A DNA stretch of 64,000 bases from Halosimplex rubrum (GTDB lineage Archaea; Halobacteriota; Halobacteria; Halobacteriales; Haloarculaceae): assembly GCF_013415885.1 (NCBI RefSeq), contig NZ_CP058910.1, positions 3,968,001-4,032,000 on the forward strand, given 5' to 3'. The notes below the pieces were generated by a model that saw nothing but the letters and a program-made list of their open reading frames with translations, made no database searches and was not told where the DNA came from. Shown one piece after another: positions 40,403 through 48,875 of the stretch. Both the position numbers and the translations under genes were made by a program. The stretch's first letter is position 1. Every line of letters begins with the position of its first letter.

Positions 40403-41173
40403 ATGAGCGTCGCGACCGCCGCGGGCACCTTCGGCGTCGGCGTCGTCTTCGGCCTCGCGTTAGCGGCACCGCCGGGACCGATGAACGCCGTCATCGCCGA
40501 GGAGAGCGTCCTCCGCGGATGGCTGGCCGGCTTCACCGCCGGCCTGGGCGCGATGACCGCCGACTTCGTCTTCTTCGTCCTGTCGCTGGCGGGCGTCGTC
40601 GCCTTCCTCGAAGGCGCCGAGACCGTCCGCGCGGCGATGGTCGGCGCCGGCGGCCTGCTGATGCTGTACTTCGCCGTCGGCGCCGTGCGGGACGCGGGCG
40701 AGGCGCGAAGCGCCTCGGACAGTCGAGCGGACGGAGTCCGCGAGACGAGCGCGGACTTCCTCTCCGGGGACCCCGGCCCCGGCGACGAAGGCGCCACCGG
40801 CCCGGACGCCGATTCCCGCGGATTCACGAAGGCGTTCGTCCTCGCGCTGACCAACCCCTACCAGATCGTCTTCTGGCTGACCGTCGGCGTCGGCCTGCTC
40901 GAACCGGGGACCGTCGACGTGTTGTCGTATCTCCCGGCGGTCGGCGAGGAGCTCGCCGGCGCGCTCGTCGTGCGGACGGGGAACCCGGCGCTGCTGGCGG
41001 GGCTGTTCGGCGGCATCGCCGTCTGGATCACGGGCTTCCCGGCGGCGCTGGTGGGCGTCGGCCGCCGGGTCGACGCGTTCGCGCCCGCCGCCGCGGTCGC
41101 CTCGGCGCTGGTGTTGGCGGGGTTCGGCGTCACCTTCTGCTGGACGGCGGCGCGGACGCTGGCCGGCCTCTGA
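40403..41173 (+). CDS. LysE/RhtB-family translocator
   Basis: A 256-residue membrane protein with about six helices. The family signature is GLALAAPPGPMNAVIAEESV at the N-terminus, followed by GWLAGFTAGLGAMTADFVFF, and KAFVLALTNPYQIVFWL in the second half. A hydrophilic, acidic loop of about 40 residues separates the halves. LysE-type carriers export amino acids or similar solutes; the substrate is unknown. It starts eight bases after the PAC2 stop, so co-transcription is likely although a functional link is not obvious. Confidence 0.82.
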   Translation: MSVATAAGTFGVGVVFGLALAAPPGPMNAVIAEESVLRGWLAGFTAGLGAMTADFVFFVLSLAGVVAFLEGAETVRAAMVGAGGLLMLYFAVGAVRDAGEARSASDSRADGVRETSADFLSGDPGPGDEGATGPDADSRGFTKAFVLALTNPYQIVFWLTVGVGLLEPGTVDVLSYLPAVGEELAGALVVRTGNPALLAGLFGGIAVWITGFPAALVGVGRRVDAFAPAAAVASALVLAGFGVTFCWTAARTLAGL

Positions 41174-41212
41174 GGGGCAGTCGACCGCCCGGGTCGCTCG
41201 CCGTTCGCCGCG

Positions 41213-41920
41213 TCAGTCCGACCCGCCGGGTGGTTCGGGCGCTTCCTCGGGATCCACGTCGGCGACCTCGCCTTCGAGCCACTCCTTGAACCACTTGACG
41301 CGCTTGAGCCGGCGGTGACAGATGCTCTCGGCGGTGTCGCTGCGAACTCGCTCGCGGGCGTCGACGCCGCGTTCGAGGACGCGCCCGACCATCTCGGCGG
41401 CGTCGATGTGCGTTCGGGACTCGTAGCCCATCCGGAGCAACATCAGCGCCGTGCCGTTGGCGCCGACCTTGTCGAGCAGGTCCGCCTCGATGAGACACTG
41501 GGCCTCCAGCGAGAGGTCGGTCAGCTCGCCCTGATAGGAGTGGTCGCGGACGGCGGCGCAGACCTCGTCGACGAACGACGCGGGGTAGTCGCCGTGGGTG
41601 GTGAGGTACTCGCGGGCGACGCGGGCGCCCTCCTCGGCGTGGAGGTCCTGGTCGACCTCCAGCTTCGCGATGTCGTGGAACAGCGCGGCGACGCGGGTCA
41701 CGTCGACGTTGGCGCCCTCGGCCTGGGCGATCTCCTCGGCGAGTTCGACCACGTTGAGGATGTGGTTGAACCGGTACTCCGCGGAGTGCCAGGGGTACCA
41801 CCGCATGCGACCGCCGTCGTCCTCGCTCTCGACGCTGGCGGCCAGATAGTCGTGGACGAACGCCTCCATCTCCGCGAACGCCTCGGCGGAGACGGGCGAC
41901 TCCCTAATTTCGACGCCCAC
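41213..41920 (-). CDS. HD-domain phosphohydrolase
   Basis: A 235-residue protein with an HD domain at about 48-170. Metal ligands are visible as the His of EYRFNHILNVVELA, the HD pair in ALFHDIAKLEVDQDLHAEEGA, the distant histidines in AAVRDHSYQ and a final Asp in LIEADLLDKVG. The HD superfamily hydrolyses phosphates in nucleotides; the substrate is unknown. The start is GTG with AGGTGG just upstream. The C-terminus is acidic (EVADVDPEEAPEPP). Confidence 0.78.
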   Translation of the reverse strand: MGVEIRESPVSAEAFAEMEAFVHDYLAASVESEDDGGRMRWYPWHSAEYRFNHILNVVELAEEIAQAEGANVDVTRVAALFHDIAKLEVDQDLHAEEGARVAREYLTTHGDYPASFVDEVCAAVRDHSYQGELTDLSLEAQCLIEADLLDKVGANGTALMLLRMGYESRTHIDAAEMVGRVLERGVDARERVRSDTAESICHRRLKRVKWFKEWLEGEVADVDPEEAPEPPGGSD

Positions 41921-42254
41921 GGAACCACCTCCGGCAGATACGTGCGTCAGTCATCTTACGAATAGAAAGGCGCGTTCGACTCTTAGGCGTTACGACACCC
42001 GTGGCCCGCCGGTTTCGACCCCGCTGAGCGCCCCGCGACGGCCCGCCTCCGACCGTCTGCGCCCGTTCCACGGCCGGCGAACGCGCGCGCCGTCGGTCGA
42101 TCCGTCGTTCGGCGAACCGGAACGCGCCCGGACTCACTCGGCACCCTCCGTCGATCTCGACGCGCGTCCAGTGTCCGAGCCGACCGGTCCGCGAGTCGGA
42201 ACCCGATCGGCGGTGTGGCGTGGTTTTATCGTGTTGCGTGCCAACGTGTGACGT
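41921..42254. other. Divergent intergenic region
   Basis: About 334 bases separate the divergent HD and GNAT genes. I see no protein or RNA gene. A GTTTTATC element about 28 bases before the GNAT ATG is a likely TATA box. Confidence 0.5.
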
Positions 42255-42980
42255 ATGAACGTGCGCACCGCGGAGCGGGGGGACCGACCGGCGATCAGGG
42301 ACGTGGCGCGGCGGTCGCTGCAGGCGTCGTACTCGCTGAGTCCGGAGGCGATCACCGGCGCCGTCTCCGAGTGGTACGACGAGGCGGCGCTGGACGAGGC
42401 GACGAACGACGAGGAGCGACACCTGCTCGTCGCCGACCGGGAGGGCCAGGTCGTCGGGTTCGCCGAGAGCGAACTCGCCGGCGAGGACGCGACGCTGCTG
42501 TGGCTCCACGTCGACCCCGCCTATCGGGGCGAGGGGATCGGCACGGCCCTGTTCGAGGAGACCCGCGAGCGACTGACCGAGACCGGCGCCGACCGGATGG
42601 TCGGCCGCGTGCTCGCCGACAACGTCGACGGCAACGGATTCTACGAGGCCCAAGGCTTCGAGCAGGTCGACGAAGCCGACCTGGAGATCGCCGGCCACCA
42701 CCACGTCGAGAAGGTGTGGGCGGAGTCCGGCGACGACGGCCTGCAGGCCATCAAGAGCGCCGAGGGCGCGACCGTCTACGTCGACGAGACCGACTGGGAC
42801 GACGGCTCCGCCGGGAAGTTCTACACCGTCTACCGCGACGAGGCGAGAGAGGAACACTACGGCTACTTCTGCAGCAACTGCAACCGCCTCGCCAACGCCA
42901 TGGACGCGATGGGCCGCATCGAGTGCGACGACTGCGGCAACGCCCGCAAACCGACTCGGTGGGACGCCGCGTATCTCTGA
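42255..42980 (+). CDS. GNAT acetyltransferase fused to a C-terminal zinc-ribbon (DUF5816-like) domain
   Basis: A 241-residue two-domain protein. Residues about 1-155 are a GNAT fold with the acetyl-CoA loop LWLHVDPAYRGEGIGTALFE (R-G-x-G-I-G) and NGFYEAQGFEQVDE. Residues about 165-240 form a zinc-ribbon region with CSNCNRLANAMDAMGRIECDDC in split form (C-x2-C ... C-x2-C) preceded by EEHYGYF. This fusion occurs widely in haloarchaea; the acceptor is unknown, and the ribbon may bind the protein or RNA target. A TATA-like element about 28 bases upstream predicts a leaderless transcript. Confidence 0.8.
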   Translation: MNVRTAERGDRPAIRDVARRSLQASYSLSPEAITGAVSEWYDEAALDEATNDEERHLLVADREGQVVGFAESELAGEDATLLWLHVDPAYRGEGIGTALFEETRERLTETGADRMVGRVLADNVDGNGFYEAQGFEQVDEADLEIAGHHHVEKVWAESGDDGLQAIKSAEGATVYVDETDWDDGSAGKFYTVYRDEAREEHYGYFCSNCNRLANAMDAMGRIECDDCGNARKPTRWDAAYL

Positions 42981-43067
42981 GCGGCCCCTGGGACTGAACT
43001 GACGGGGGCGTTCAGCGGTCGATGCAGGTCGGGAGACTCAAGGACCGCGGGCGGGAGGTGGGAGACG

Positions 43068-44105
43068 ATGGAGACGAGTCATCGGGTCGTCGTCGACGAC
43101 GCGCGCGACCTCGATACGCTGGCCGACGACAGCGTCGACCTGGTCGTGACCTCGCCGCCGTACCCGATGATCGAGATGTGGGACGAGACCTTCGGGGCGC
43201 TCGATCCGGCCGTCGCGGACGCGCTGGCGGACGGCGACGGCCAGCGGGCCTTCGAGCGGATGCACGGCGTCCTCGACGAGGTGTGGGCCGAACTGGAGCG
43301 GGTCCTCGTCGACGGGGGGATCGCCTGCGTCAACGTCGGCGACGCCACGCGGACCGTCGACGGGAGCTTCCGGGTCTACCCCAATCACGCCCGCGTGCTG
43401 GAAGGGTTCCGGTCGCTCGGGTTCGACCCGCTGCCGGACGTGCTCTGGCGCAAACCCACCAACAGCGCGGCGAAGTTCATGGGCTCGGGGATGGTGCCGC
43501 CCAACGCCTACGTCACGCTCGAACACGAGTACGTCCTCCTCTTCCGCAACGGCGGCGACTCGCGGTCGTTCGAGCCCGGCGCCGACCGGCGCTACGAGGC
43601 CGCCTACTTCTGGGAGGAGCGCAACCGCTGGTTCTCCGACGTGTGGACCGACGTGACCGGCGACCTCCAGGCGCTCGACCACGACGACCTGCGCGAGCGC
43701 TCCGCCGCGTTCCCCTTCGAGATCCCCTACCGCCTCGTCAACATGTACTCGGCCTACGGCGACACGGTGCTGGACCCCTTCTGGGGCACCGGCACCACCT
43801 CCCTCGCCGCCCTCGTCGCCGGCCGCGACTCCGTCGGCTACGAGCGCGAGTCCGCCTTCGCCGAGGTGTTCGACGACGCGGTGCGCGACGCCCCCGCGCT
43901 CTCCCGCTCGGTCGTCGCCGAACGCCTCGACCGCCACCGCGAGTTCGTCGCCGACGTTCGAGCCGAGGGCGACGAACTCGGCTACGACGCCGTCCACTAC
44001 GACTTCCCCGTCCGGACCAAGCAGGAACGGGAGATCCGCTTCTACGAGGTCGAATCCGTCGAGTCGACCGACGAGGAGTATGTGGCGACGCACGAACCGG
44101 TCTGA
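43068..44105 (+). CDS. zim: DNA methyltransferase, probable CTAG-specific m4C methylase Zim
   Basis: A 345-residue beta-class DNA methyltransferase. Motif IV is DLVVTSPPYPMIEMWDETF near residue 28, the SPPY form seen in N4-cytosine enzymes; motif I, DPFWGTGTTSLAALVAG, is in the second half, giving the beta order. Length and sequence feel match Zim (HVO_0794) of Haloferax, which makes m4C in CTAG and is usually an orphan enzyme; this identification is from memory. A strong GGGAGGTG site precedes ATG 43068. An HNH nuclease gene lies convergent across tRNA-Gln. Confidence 0.72.
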   Translation: METSHRVVVDDARDLDTLADDSVDLVVTSPPYPMIEMWDETFGALDPAVADALADGDGQRAFERMHGVLDEVWAELERVLVDGGIACVNVGDATRTVDGSFRVYPNHARVLEGFRSLGFDPLPDVLWRKPTNSAAKFMGSGMVPPNAYVTLEHEYVLLFRNGGDSRSFEPGADRRYEAAYFWEERNRWFSDVWTDVTGDLQALDHDDLRERSAAFPFEIPYRLVNMYSAYGDTVLDPFWGTGTTSLAALVAGRDSVGYERESAFAEVFDDAVRDAPALSRSVVAERLDRHREFVADVRAEGDELGYDAVHYDFPVRTKQEREIRFYEVESVESTDEEYVATHEPV

Positions 44106-44180
44106 GCGGCACGAACGCCACTGGAAGGGACTGGTCGCACCTGAGACGTCGAGTTCGGAAGAAATGTAATATTTCTGTCA

Positions 44181-44286
44181 TAGTCCCGAACGGATTCGAA
44201 CCGTTGTCAGTGGCTGTCTCCGGGGATCTGACGGGTTTCAGAGCCCCTCCAAAGGCCACTATGATTGGCCACTACACCACGGGACT
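44181..44286 (-). tRNA. tRNA-Gln(TTG), intron-containing
   Basis: Acceptor strands AGTCCCG/CGGGACT with discriminator A, T-loop TTCGAAT, anticodon stem GTGGC/GCCAC and loop with anticodon TTG. A 33-base intron (about 44216-44248) interrupts after the base following the anticodon, and TCTGA/TCAGA plus GGGG/CCCC form the bulge-helix-bulge core for the tRNA endonuclease. Mature length is 73 bases. tRNA-Gln(UUG) is one of the intron-bearing tRNAs of haloarchaea. Confidence 0.9.
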
Positions 44287-44320
44287 TCACGAATTGCTAT
44301 ACGACGGTCGCATAATAGCG

Positions 44321-45082
44321 TTACTCTTGCGCGTCTCCGGGAGACGGGATCTCGATCGTTCCGCACTCGGCCTGTCGATGACACTCCGGGCAGAGTGATA
44401 GTAGATTGTCGAGCGTATGTGCGTCCTGTGGGTCGTCGAACGTCCGGAGCGGAACGATGTGGTGAACGTCCGGGTTCCGACCGATCTCGGCCGCAGTTTT
44501 CCGACAGTGTTGACATCGGTACTGATCTCGTCGACGGGCCTGGCGGCGAGCCGACCACCACTTTCCAGCATACGTTCGACTCCCCGTCAACCACTGGTGG
44601 TGGTCTTTCCCGGACCGCGTGTCCGACATCCAATCGGAGAGACAATCGAGCGAACAGAACCGACCGTGACCGTACTTTCGCGCCGAAGCTAAGACCACCA
44701 TCTCCTCCCCACAGTACTCACACTCTCGCTCGACCCGTTCGATGTCGTGGACCTCGGCGTAGCTGTCGCCGAGGAACTCGTCGGCGTCGCGGACGCAGTC
44801 CGGGCAGTAGACGCCCTTCTTGTCCGAGGGGTAGTATTCGAACGTGTCGCCGCAGCGCCGGCACTCGGTCCGCTCGCGCGCATCTTGCCAGTTGCCGTTG
44901 TTCTCGCCCGCGTTCGGGTCGCAATCGTCGCAGTAGGACAACCGCGACTTCAGGTCGTAGAACGCCGCGCCACAGTCCACACACGTCCGGTTCGGGAGCG
45001 ACTCGCCGTGGACTTTCGCGTGGTGCTGACGCTTTCCCGCCTCAGTCGCCAGCGACTTCCCGCAGGTCGGACACTCCGGCAC
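44321..45082 (-). CDS. HNH endonuclease with N-terminal zinc fingers
   Basis: A 253-residue protein. Up to four zinc-binding knuckles come first: a C2H2 finger (CPTCGKSLATEAGKRQHHAK), then CVDCGAAF...CDDC, CRRCGDTFEYY...CPDC and CEYCGEEM...C. The C-terminal HNH nuclease (about 190-245) reads YRCQHCRKTAAEIG, then NPDVHHIVPL, and DNLLSLCPECHRQAE. It should cut DNA. The start is GTG 45082. It ends 34 bases before tRNA-Gln on the same strand and its composition is slightly lower in GC than its neighbours. Candidates are a homing-type or restriction nuclease. Confidence 0.8.
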   Translation of the reverse strand: MPECPTCGKSLATEAGKRQHHAKVHGESLPNRTCVDCGAAFYDLKSRLSYCDDCDPNAGENNGNWQDARERTECRRCGDTFEYYPSDKKGVYCPDCVRDADEFLGDSYAEVHDIERVERECEYCGEEMVVLASARKYGHGRFCSLDCLSDWMSDTRSGKDHHQWLTGSRTYAGKWWSARRQARRRDQYRCQHCRKTAAEIGRNPDVHHIVPLRTFDDPQDAHTLDNLLSLCPECHRQAECGTIEIPSPGDAQE

Positions 45083-45140
45083 GAAGTGAGGTGGCTGCGG
45101 TATCGGTCAAAAATGTCCGGACGCCCACCCACGGGCCCGT

Positions 45141-45572
45141 TCAGTCGTCGGCGGCGGCGGGCGCTTCGAGCAGGCCGCAGACGTCGTTTTCGGGGTCGAA
45201 GCAGTCGGGACAGGCGGGGTCGCGGTCGATGATGGTGTCCAGTCGCTCGGCGACGGTCTCGTCGATGACGCTCTCGAGCTGGCGGGCCTCGCCGCGGAAC
45301 TCCTCGACTTCGAGGACCTCGACGAGAAAGCGCTCGATGATGCAGTAGTTCTGGAGCGCGTCGCGAGCGCGGACGATGCCCTCGTCGGAGAGGGAGACGC
45401 CCTTGTACTTCTCGTGTTCGGCCAGGCCGTTGTCCTCGAGCTTGCCGATCATCTCGTTGGCGCTGGCGGGGCTCACGTCGAGTCGGTCGGCCAGGTCGCC
45501 GGTCGACGCGGGGCCGTCCTCGATCTGCTGGATCAGGTAGATGGCTTTCAGGTACTGGTCGGCCGTGTTCAC
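45141..45572 (-). CDS. DtxR-family metal-dependent transcriptional regulator
   Basis: A 143-residue regulator with a winged helix (about 5-60; YLKAIYLIQQIEDGPASTGD, LDVSPASANEMIGKLEDNGL) and a metal-binding dimerisation domain (LQNYCIIERFLVEVLEVEEF, then a terminal CPDCFDPENDVCG). DtxR/SirR/Idr proteins bind Fe2+ or Mn2+ and repress uptake or activate storage genes. GTG 45572 is used; GGAGGGA lies before it, inside a 19-codon upstream ORF whose TGA overlaps this GTG. The ferritin-like gene immediately upstream fits metal homeostasis. Confidence 0.9.
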   Translation of the reverse strand: MNTADQYLKAIYLIQQIEDGPASTGDLADRLDVSPASANEMIGKLEDNGLAEHEKYKGVSLSDEGIVRARDALQNYCIIERFLVEVLEVEEFRGEARQLESVIDETVAERLDTIIDRDPACPDCFDPENDVCGLLEAPAAADD

Positions 45573-45628
45573 GGGAATCCCTCCGGGTGAGCGTGTGCTC
45601 GAAGCAGCTCTGCTGATTCGGTGTTCAT
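45569..45628 (-). CDS. 19-residue coupling ORF between ferritin-like gene and DtxR
   Basis: The peptide MNTESAELLRAHAHPEGFP is encoded from an ATG that overlaps the ferritin-like stop (ATGA) and ends in a TGA overlapping the DtxR GTG (GTGA). The ribosome-binding site of dtxR lies inside it. This chain makes an uninterrupted translational relay. Alternatively it is the decayed start of a longer DtxR form with a one-base shift. The two histidines in AHAHPEG could sense metal, which is speculation. Confidence 0.45.
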   Translation of the reverse strand: MNTESAELLRAHAHPEGFP

Positions 45629-46107
45629 CGTCGTTCCTCCATGAGCTCGGTCACTTCTTCGGCGCCTTCGGCCTCCTCCTCGCGGATGGCCGCGAGGGTG
45701 TCGAGCAGTCGGTCGCGGTCGATGCCGAACTGCACGTCGGAGGCCTCGATAGCCTCGATGAGGTCGTCGTAGAACTTGTAGGCGGTCTCCTCGTTGCAGA
45801 GCTGGTCGTAGAGGACGCCGTCGAAGTCCTCGTCGGACTCGTACTGCGCCTCGACCAGCGCCTCGATCTCCTCGTAGGCGACCGTGTCGGCGTCGAGTTC
45901 CTCGATCAGGTCCTCGAGGCGGTCACGGTGGTCCGCGGACTCCGCCGCGGCGTCGTCGAGCATCGCCCGCACGTCCTCGGTCAGGTCTGCCCCGCTGTCG
46001 CGGGCGTGTTTCGACGCCCGCGCTTCGACGACCTCCTCCAGGACGATACCGATCTGGAGCAGGCGGGCCAGCTGGTGGTCGGACCCGACGGGTACGGTGA
46101 GACTCAC
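45625..46107 (-). CDS. Ferritin-like domain protein
   Basis: A 160-residue, all-helical, acidic protein. Carboxylate/histidine patterns typical of di-iron four-helix bundles occur in VLEEVVEARASKHARD (E-x5-H), AESADHRDRLEDLIEE, EALVEAQYESDED and CNEETAYKFYDDLIEA. It probably binds or stores iron or manganese. GTG 46107 has GGGAGGTG just before it. Its stop overlaps the coupling ORF leading into the DtxR gene, suggesting that regulator and storage protein form one operon. The exact family (rubrerythrin-like or another) is uncertain. Confidence 0.75.
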   Translation of the reverse strand: MSLTVPVGSDHQLARLLQIGIVLEEVVEARASKHARDSGADLTEDVRAMLDDAAAESADHRDRLEDLIEELDADTVAYEEIEALVEAQYESDEDFDGVLYDQLCNEETAYKFYDDLIEAIEASDVQFGIDRDRLLDTLAAIREEEAEGAEEVTELMEERR

Positions 46108-46235
46108 CGCGGCACCTCCCGGCAGTCGTCGCCCGTCACACGATTCATAGCCAGTGCTCGGGCAGGCGGGGACGTAAGTCCTTCCCTCGGCGCCGCCGTA
46201 GGACGCTCCCGGCGGGCTCGCCGGCCGGTACGGAC

Positions 46236-46436
46236 TCACCGGTTGGACTGACCCTCGCGGTTCCGGGGCCCGTCGTCGCGACCGTCGTGGGTCCAGCGGA
46301 GCGCCAACACGTACAGCCCGACCACGACGACCCCGACCGCCACACCGAGGAGCGAGTCGGTCACGAGGTGAGGGTGGCCCGTGTGCAGCGGGACGACGGA
46401 CGCGGCCACGACCGGGAGGAGGTGCAGTGGACGCAT
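46236..46436 (-). CDS. Small two-helix membrane protein
   Basis: A 66-residue protein with two hydrophobic segments (HLLPVVAASVVPLHTGH and LLGVAVGVVVVGLYVLAL) and a charged C-terminal tail. It is not assigned to a known family. Support for a real gene comes from a TATA-like ATTTAAGTAT about 30 bases upstream of the ATG (46463-46473), predicting a leaderless transcript, and from its place 128 bases before the ferritin-like gene on the same strand. The two His in PLHTGHPHL are notable beside metal genes. Confidence 0.55.
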   Translation of the reverse strand: MRPLHLLPVVAASVVPLHTGHPHLVTDSLLGVAVGVVVVGLYVLALRWTHDGRDDGPRNREGQSNR

Positions 46437-46462
46437 GCTCTGGTGTGTAGCACTCGGGAACG

Positions 46463-46473
46463 ATACTTAAATG
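46463..46473 (-). promoter_or_regulatory. TATA element of the small membrane gene
   Basis: On the minus strand CATTTAAGTATCG is centred about 32 bases before the ATG at 46436, the typical archaeal promoter distance for a leaderless message. Confidence 0.45.
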
Positions 46474-46602
46474 ACGGGCGCGTTTTCGGCGGCTGGGAAC
46501 GGGGCGAACGTCGCCGAGCGCCGCCCATACCGGGCCTTCAGTGCTCGCCGGAAGTGGTCCACGTCGGCGGCGCTCGTGGACCGGCGAACGGTCGCTCCCA
46601 CA

Positions 46603-48723
46603 CTACGAGCGCCGGCGGATCGCGAGTGTCCCCGAGGTCGTCAACAGGACGGCGACGACCGCAGTGGCAAAGCCGAAGCCGGGGCCGTCCGCCGCGGTCG
46701 TGTCGGGTCGCTCGCCCGTCACCGAAGGGTAGTCGCTCCCAGTCGGTCCGGTGGCCGTCGGGGAGCCGGACGGCGACGCGGTTGCGGTCGGTGTGTCGGT
46801 CGGAGCGGCCGTCGGCGTGGGCGTCGCGGTCGGCGTCACTGTCGCGGTCGGTGTTGGCGACGGGGTCGGTGTTGGCGACGGGGTCGGTGTTGGCGTCGCG
46901 GTCGGTGTTGGCGACGGGGTCGCCGTCGGTACGTTTTCGGCGGAGCCGTTGACCTTCGAGACGGCGAACGACCCGAGCGGCGGGCCCGCCGACGCGGTCT
47001 CACCAGCCGGTTCGACGGTGGTCCACTCCCGGACGACGCTCCCGCCGACGCGGTAGGCCGGGTCCGTCTCGGGCCCGTCGAAGCGGCCGTTGTCGTTGCC
47101 GTCGGGGTGGGCGACCGCGACGACGTGCGTCGGCTCCTCGACCGGTGCGACCGGCATCGCGATGTCGTCTGCACGGGCCGAGCCGACTCGCTCGAACTCG
47201 GTGGCGTTGGGTCCGGGGCGGTAGGCCACGACGAAGCCGCCGTCTTCGAGTTTCAGTTGCTCGACTCCGAGTCGGTCGACCCGTCCGGCGTCGGCCGGCG
47301 ACGCGAGTTCCCACGTCGCGTTCGGCGCGTCGCCGACCTTCGCCGTGTAGGACGTGTTGCCGACCGTCACTTCGAACAGTCCCTGACCGGCGTTCGGAAG
47401 CGGGAGTTCTCGCTCGAACGGCTCCTCCGAGACATCGACCGTCCGACTGACGCGGTAGGTCGGGTCGGTGAGCGACTGGTAGCCGACGGTCAGCGACGAC
47501 GACTCGCTCTCGCCTCGGATCACGACGGACCCGTCGGTCGGCCAGGAGACGATGTCGTCCACGCGCTGGTTGTACGAGTACGGGCCGAGCCGATCCACCG
47601 TCGGTCGCCGGTCGGGATCCGCATACCTGCCCCGGTCGAAGGTGAGGTATTCGTCGTAGTCGCCGAGCGGGCTCGGTGAATCGACGTCCACACCGAACTG
47701 TCCGGATCCGGTGTACCGGTCGGTCCTGTCGTGATCGACGAGGAGAGACAGCGTCCCGTTCCGGTAGTCCGAGAGCGCACGGACTCCGCCAGTCTGGACG
47801 CTCGCGTCGTACTCCAGCGCGTAACAGGGCCCCGATATCCCGAACGTGACAGGCGGCCCGCGGTCGTGGTGCTCGTGGACGCGACCGAGTCTCTCGGTGG
47901 CCGTCTCGCCGGGCTGAGCCGCGACGGCACCGAGGAAGCTCGGTGACTCTATCTCGAGCACGACCGTCTCGCCGAACCGAACGTCCGTGAAGTTGTAGTC
48001 CCCCCGGGCGTCCGAGAGCATCCCGAGTTCGCCGGCGGTCCGAACGGCGTCGAGCGTCCCCGCATCCATCAACTGGGGCGGCCCGGCCAGCGCAGTCACC
48101 GTCCCGAAGTCCGGCGCCGTGACGTTCAATCGCCGTTCGTCGAGGACGGTCCCGTCTCGCACCGTCTCGATCAGGTACGTCCCGTTCGTCATCGTCGCGT
48201 CCGTCTCGTCGGTGTGGAGTTCCAGGTCGTCGTCGCCAGTGACTCCGTACGTGCGAGGACCGACCGCAGTCCCGTTCGCGGCGGCGTACGTGTTGATCCG
48301 GAGTTCGATCCGTCCGTCCCCGTCGTCGTGGACGGTCGCTTCGACGGAGTGGTTCGTCCCCGTACCGACCGTGACAGTGCTGTCGTGGCCGTCGGGGACC
48401 GACAGGGAAACGTAGGCGATAGCGCCCAGCGGGACCGTTTCCTCCGGTGGCCCGTCTCCGCTCTGGTCCGCGGGGTGACTCACCGCTGTGGCTGCTGCTC
48501 CGCTCGTGGCCCCCGAAGCCGGACCAGCCCCGCCTCCGGACGATAGGTCGGCAGACGCCGACCGATCGATGCAGGTCTCCGCGACGGCCCCCCTGTCGCT
48601 CTCGCCGTCCGAAACCCCACCGACGGCAGCCGTCGCGATGGGGACCGAGACGGCGAGGACAGCGCAGACGACGGCAACCGCTGTGGCTGTCCGGATCCGA
48701 GCACCGTTACGGAGGAGTGACAT
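46603..48723 (-). CDS. Secreted surface protein with PGF-CTERM anchor
   Basis: A 706-residue secreted protein. Residues 1-33 are a signal peptide ([20 protein letters not shown]). Several beta-sandwich domains follow, including a BGTF-like stretch ([18 protein letters not shown]) and a DUF7282-like one ([20 protein letters not shown]). A long Thr/Pro spacer (about 605-665) built on 18-bp repeats precedes [19 protein letters not shown] and RRRS, a PGF-CTERM signal processed by archaeosortase and replaced with a lipid. It is likely an S-layer-associated protein of unknown role. Gene is alone. Confidence 0.82.
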   Translation of the reverse strand: MSLLRNGARIRTATAVAVVCAVLAVSVPIATAAVGGVSDGESDRGAVAETCIDRSASADLSSGGGAGPASGATSGAAATAVSHPADQSGDGPPEETVPLGAIAYVSLSVPDGHDSTVTVGTGTNHSVEATVHDDGDGRIELRINTYAAANGTAVGPRTYGVTGDDDLELHTDETDATMTNGTYLIETVRDGTVLDERRLNVTAPDFGTVTALAGPPQLMDAGTLDAVRTAGELGMLSDARGDYNFTDVRFGETVVLEIESPSFLGAVAAQPGETATERLGRVHEHHDRGPPVTFGISGPCYALEYDASVQTGGVRALSDYRNGTLSLLVDHDRTDRYTGSGQFGVDVDSPSPLGDYDEYLTFDRGRYADPDRRPTVDRLGPYSYNQRVDDIVSWPTDGSVVIRGESESSSLTVGYQSLTDPTYRVSRTVDVSEEPFERELPLPNAGQGLFEVTVGNTSYTAKVGDAPNATWELASPADAGRVDRLGVEQLKLEDGGFVVAYRPGPNATEFERVGSARADDIAMPVAPVEEPTHVVAVAHPDGNDNGRFDGPETDPAYRVGGSVVREWTTVEPAGETASAGPPLGSFAVSKVNGSAENVPTATPSPTPTATPTPTPSPTPTPSPTPTATVTPTATPTPTAAPTDTPTATASPSGSPTATGPTGSDYPSVTGERPDTTAADGPGFGFATAVVAVLLTTSGTLAIRRRS

Positions 48724-48875
48724 ACGAACGAGGTCTTATCGATCAGGTATCAGCTTTGTGGGCCGGTAAAGCGACTGGTGGTGCTTCGAAAGCGCGGAGA
48801 AATGCGACTTGCAGTGCGTTCGAGACGGGGAAAATCGGTCCAGTGCGGCGGGGAAAACGGAGAGAGGAGAGCGGG

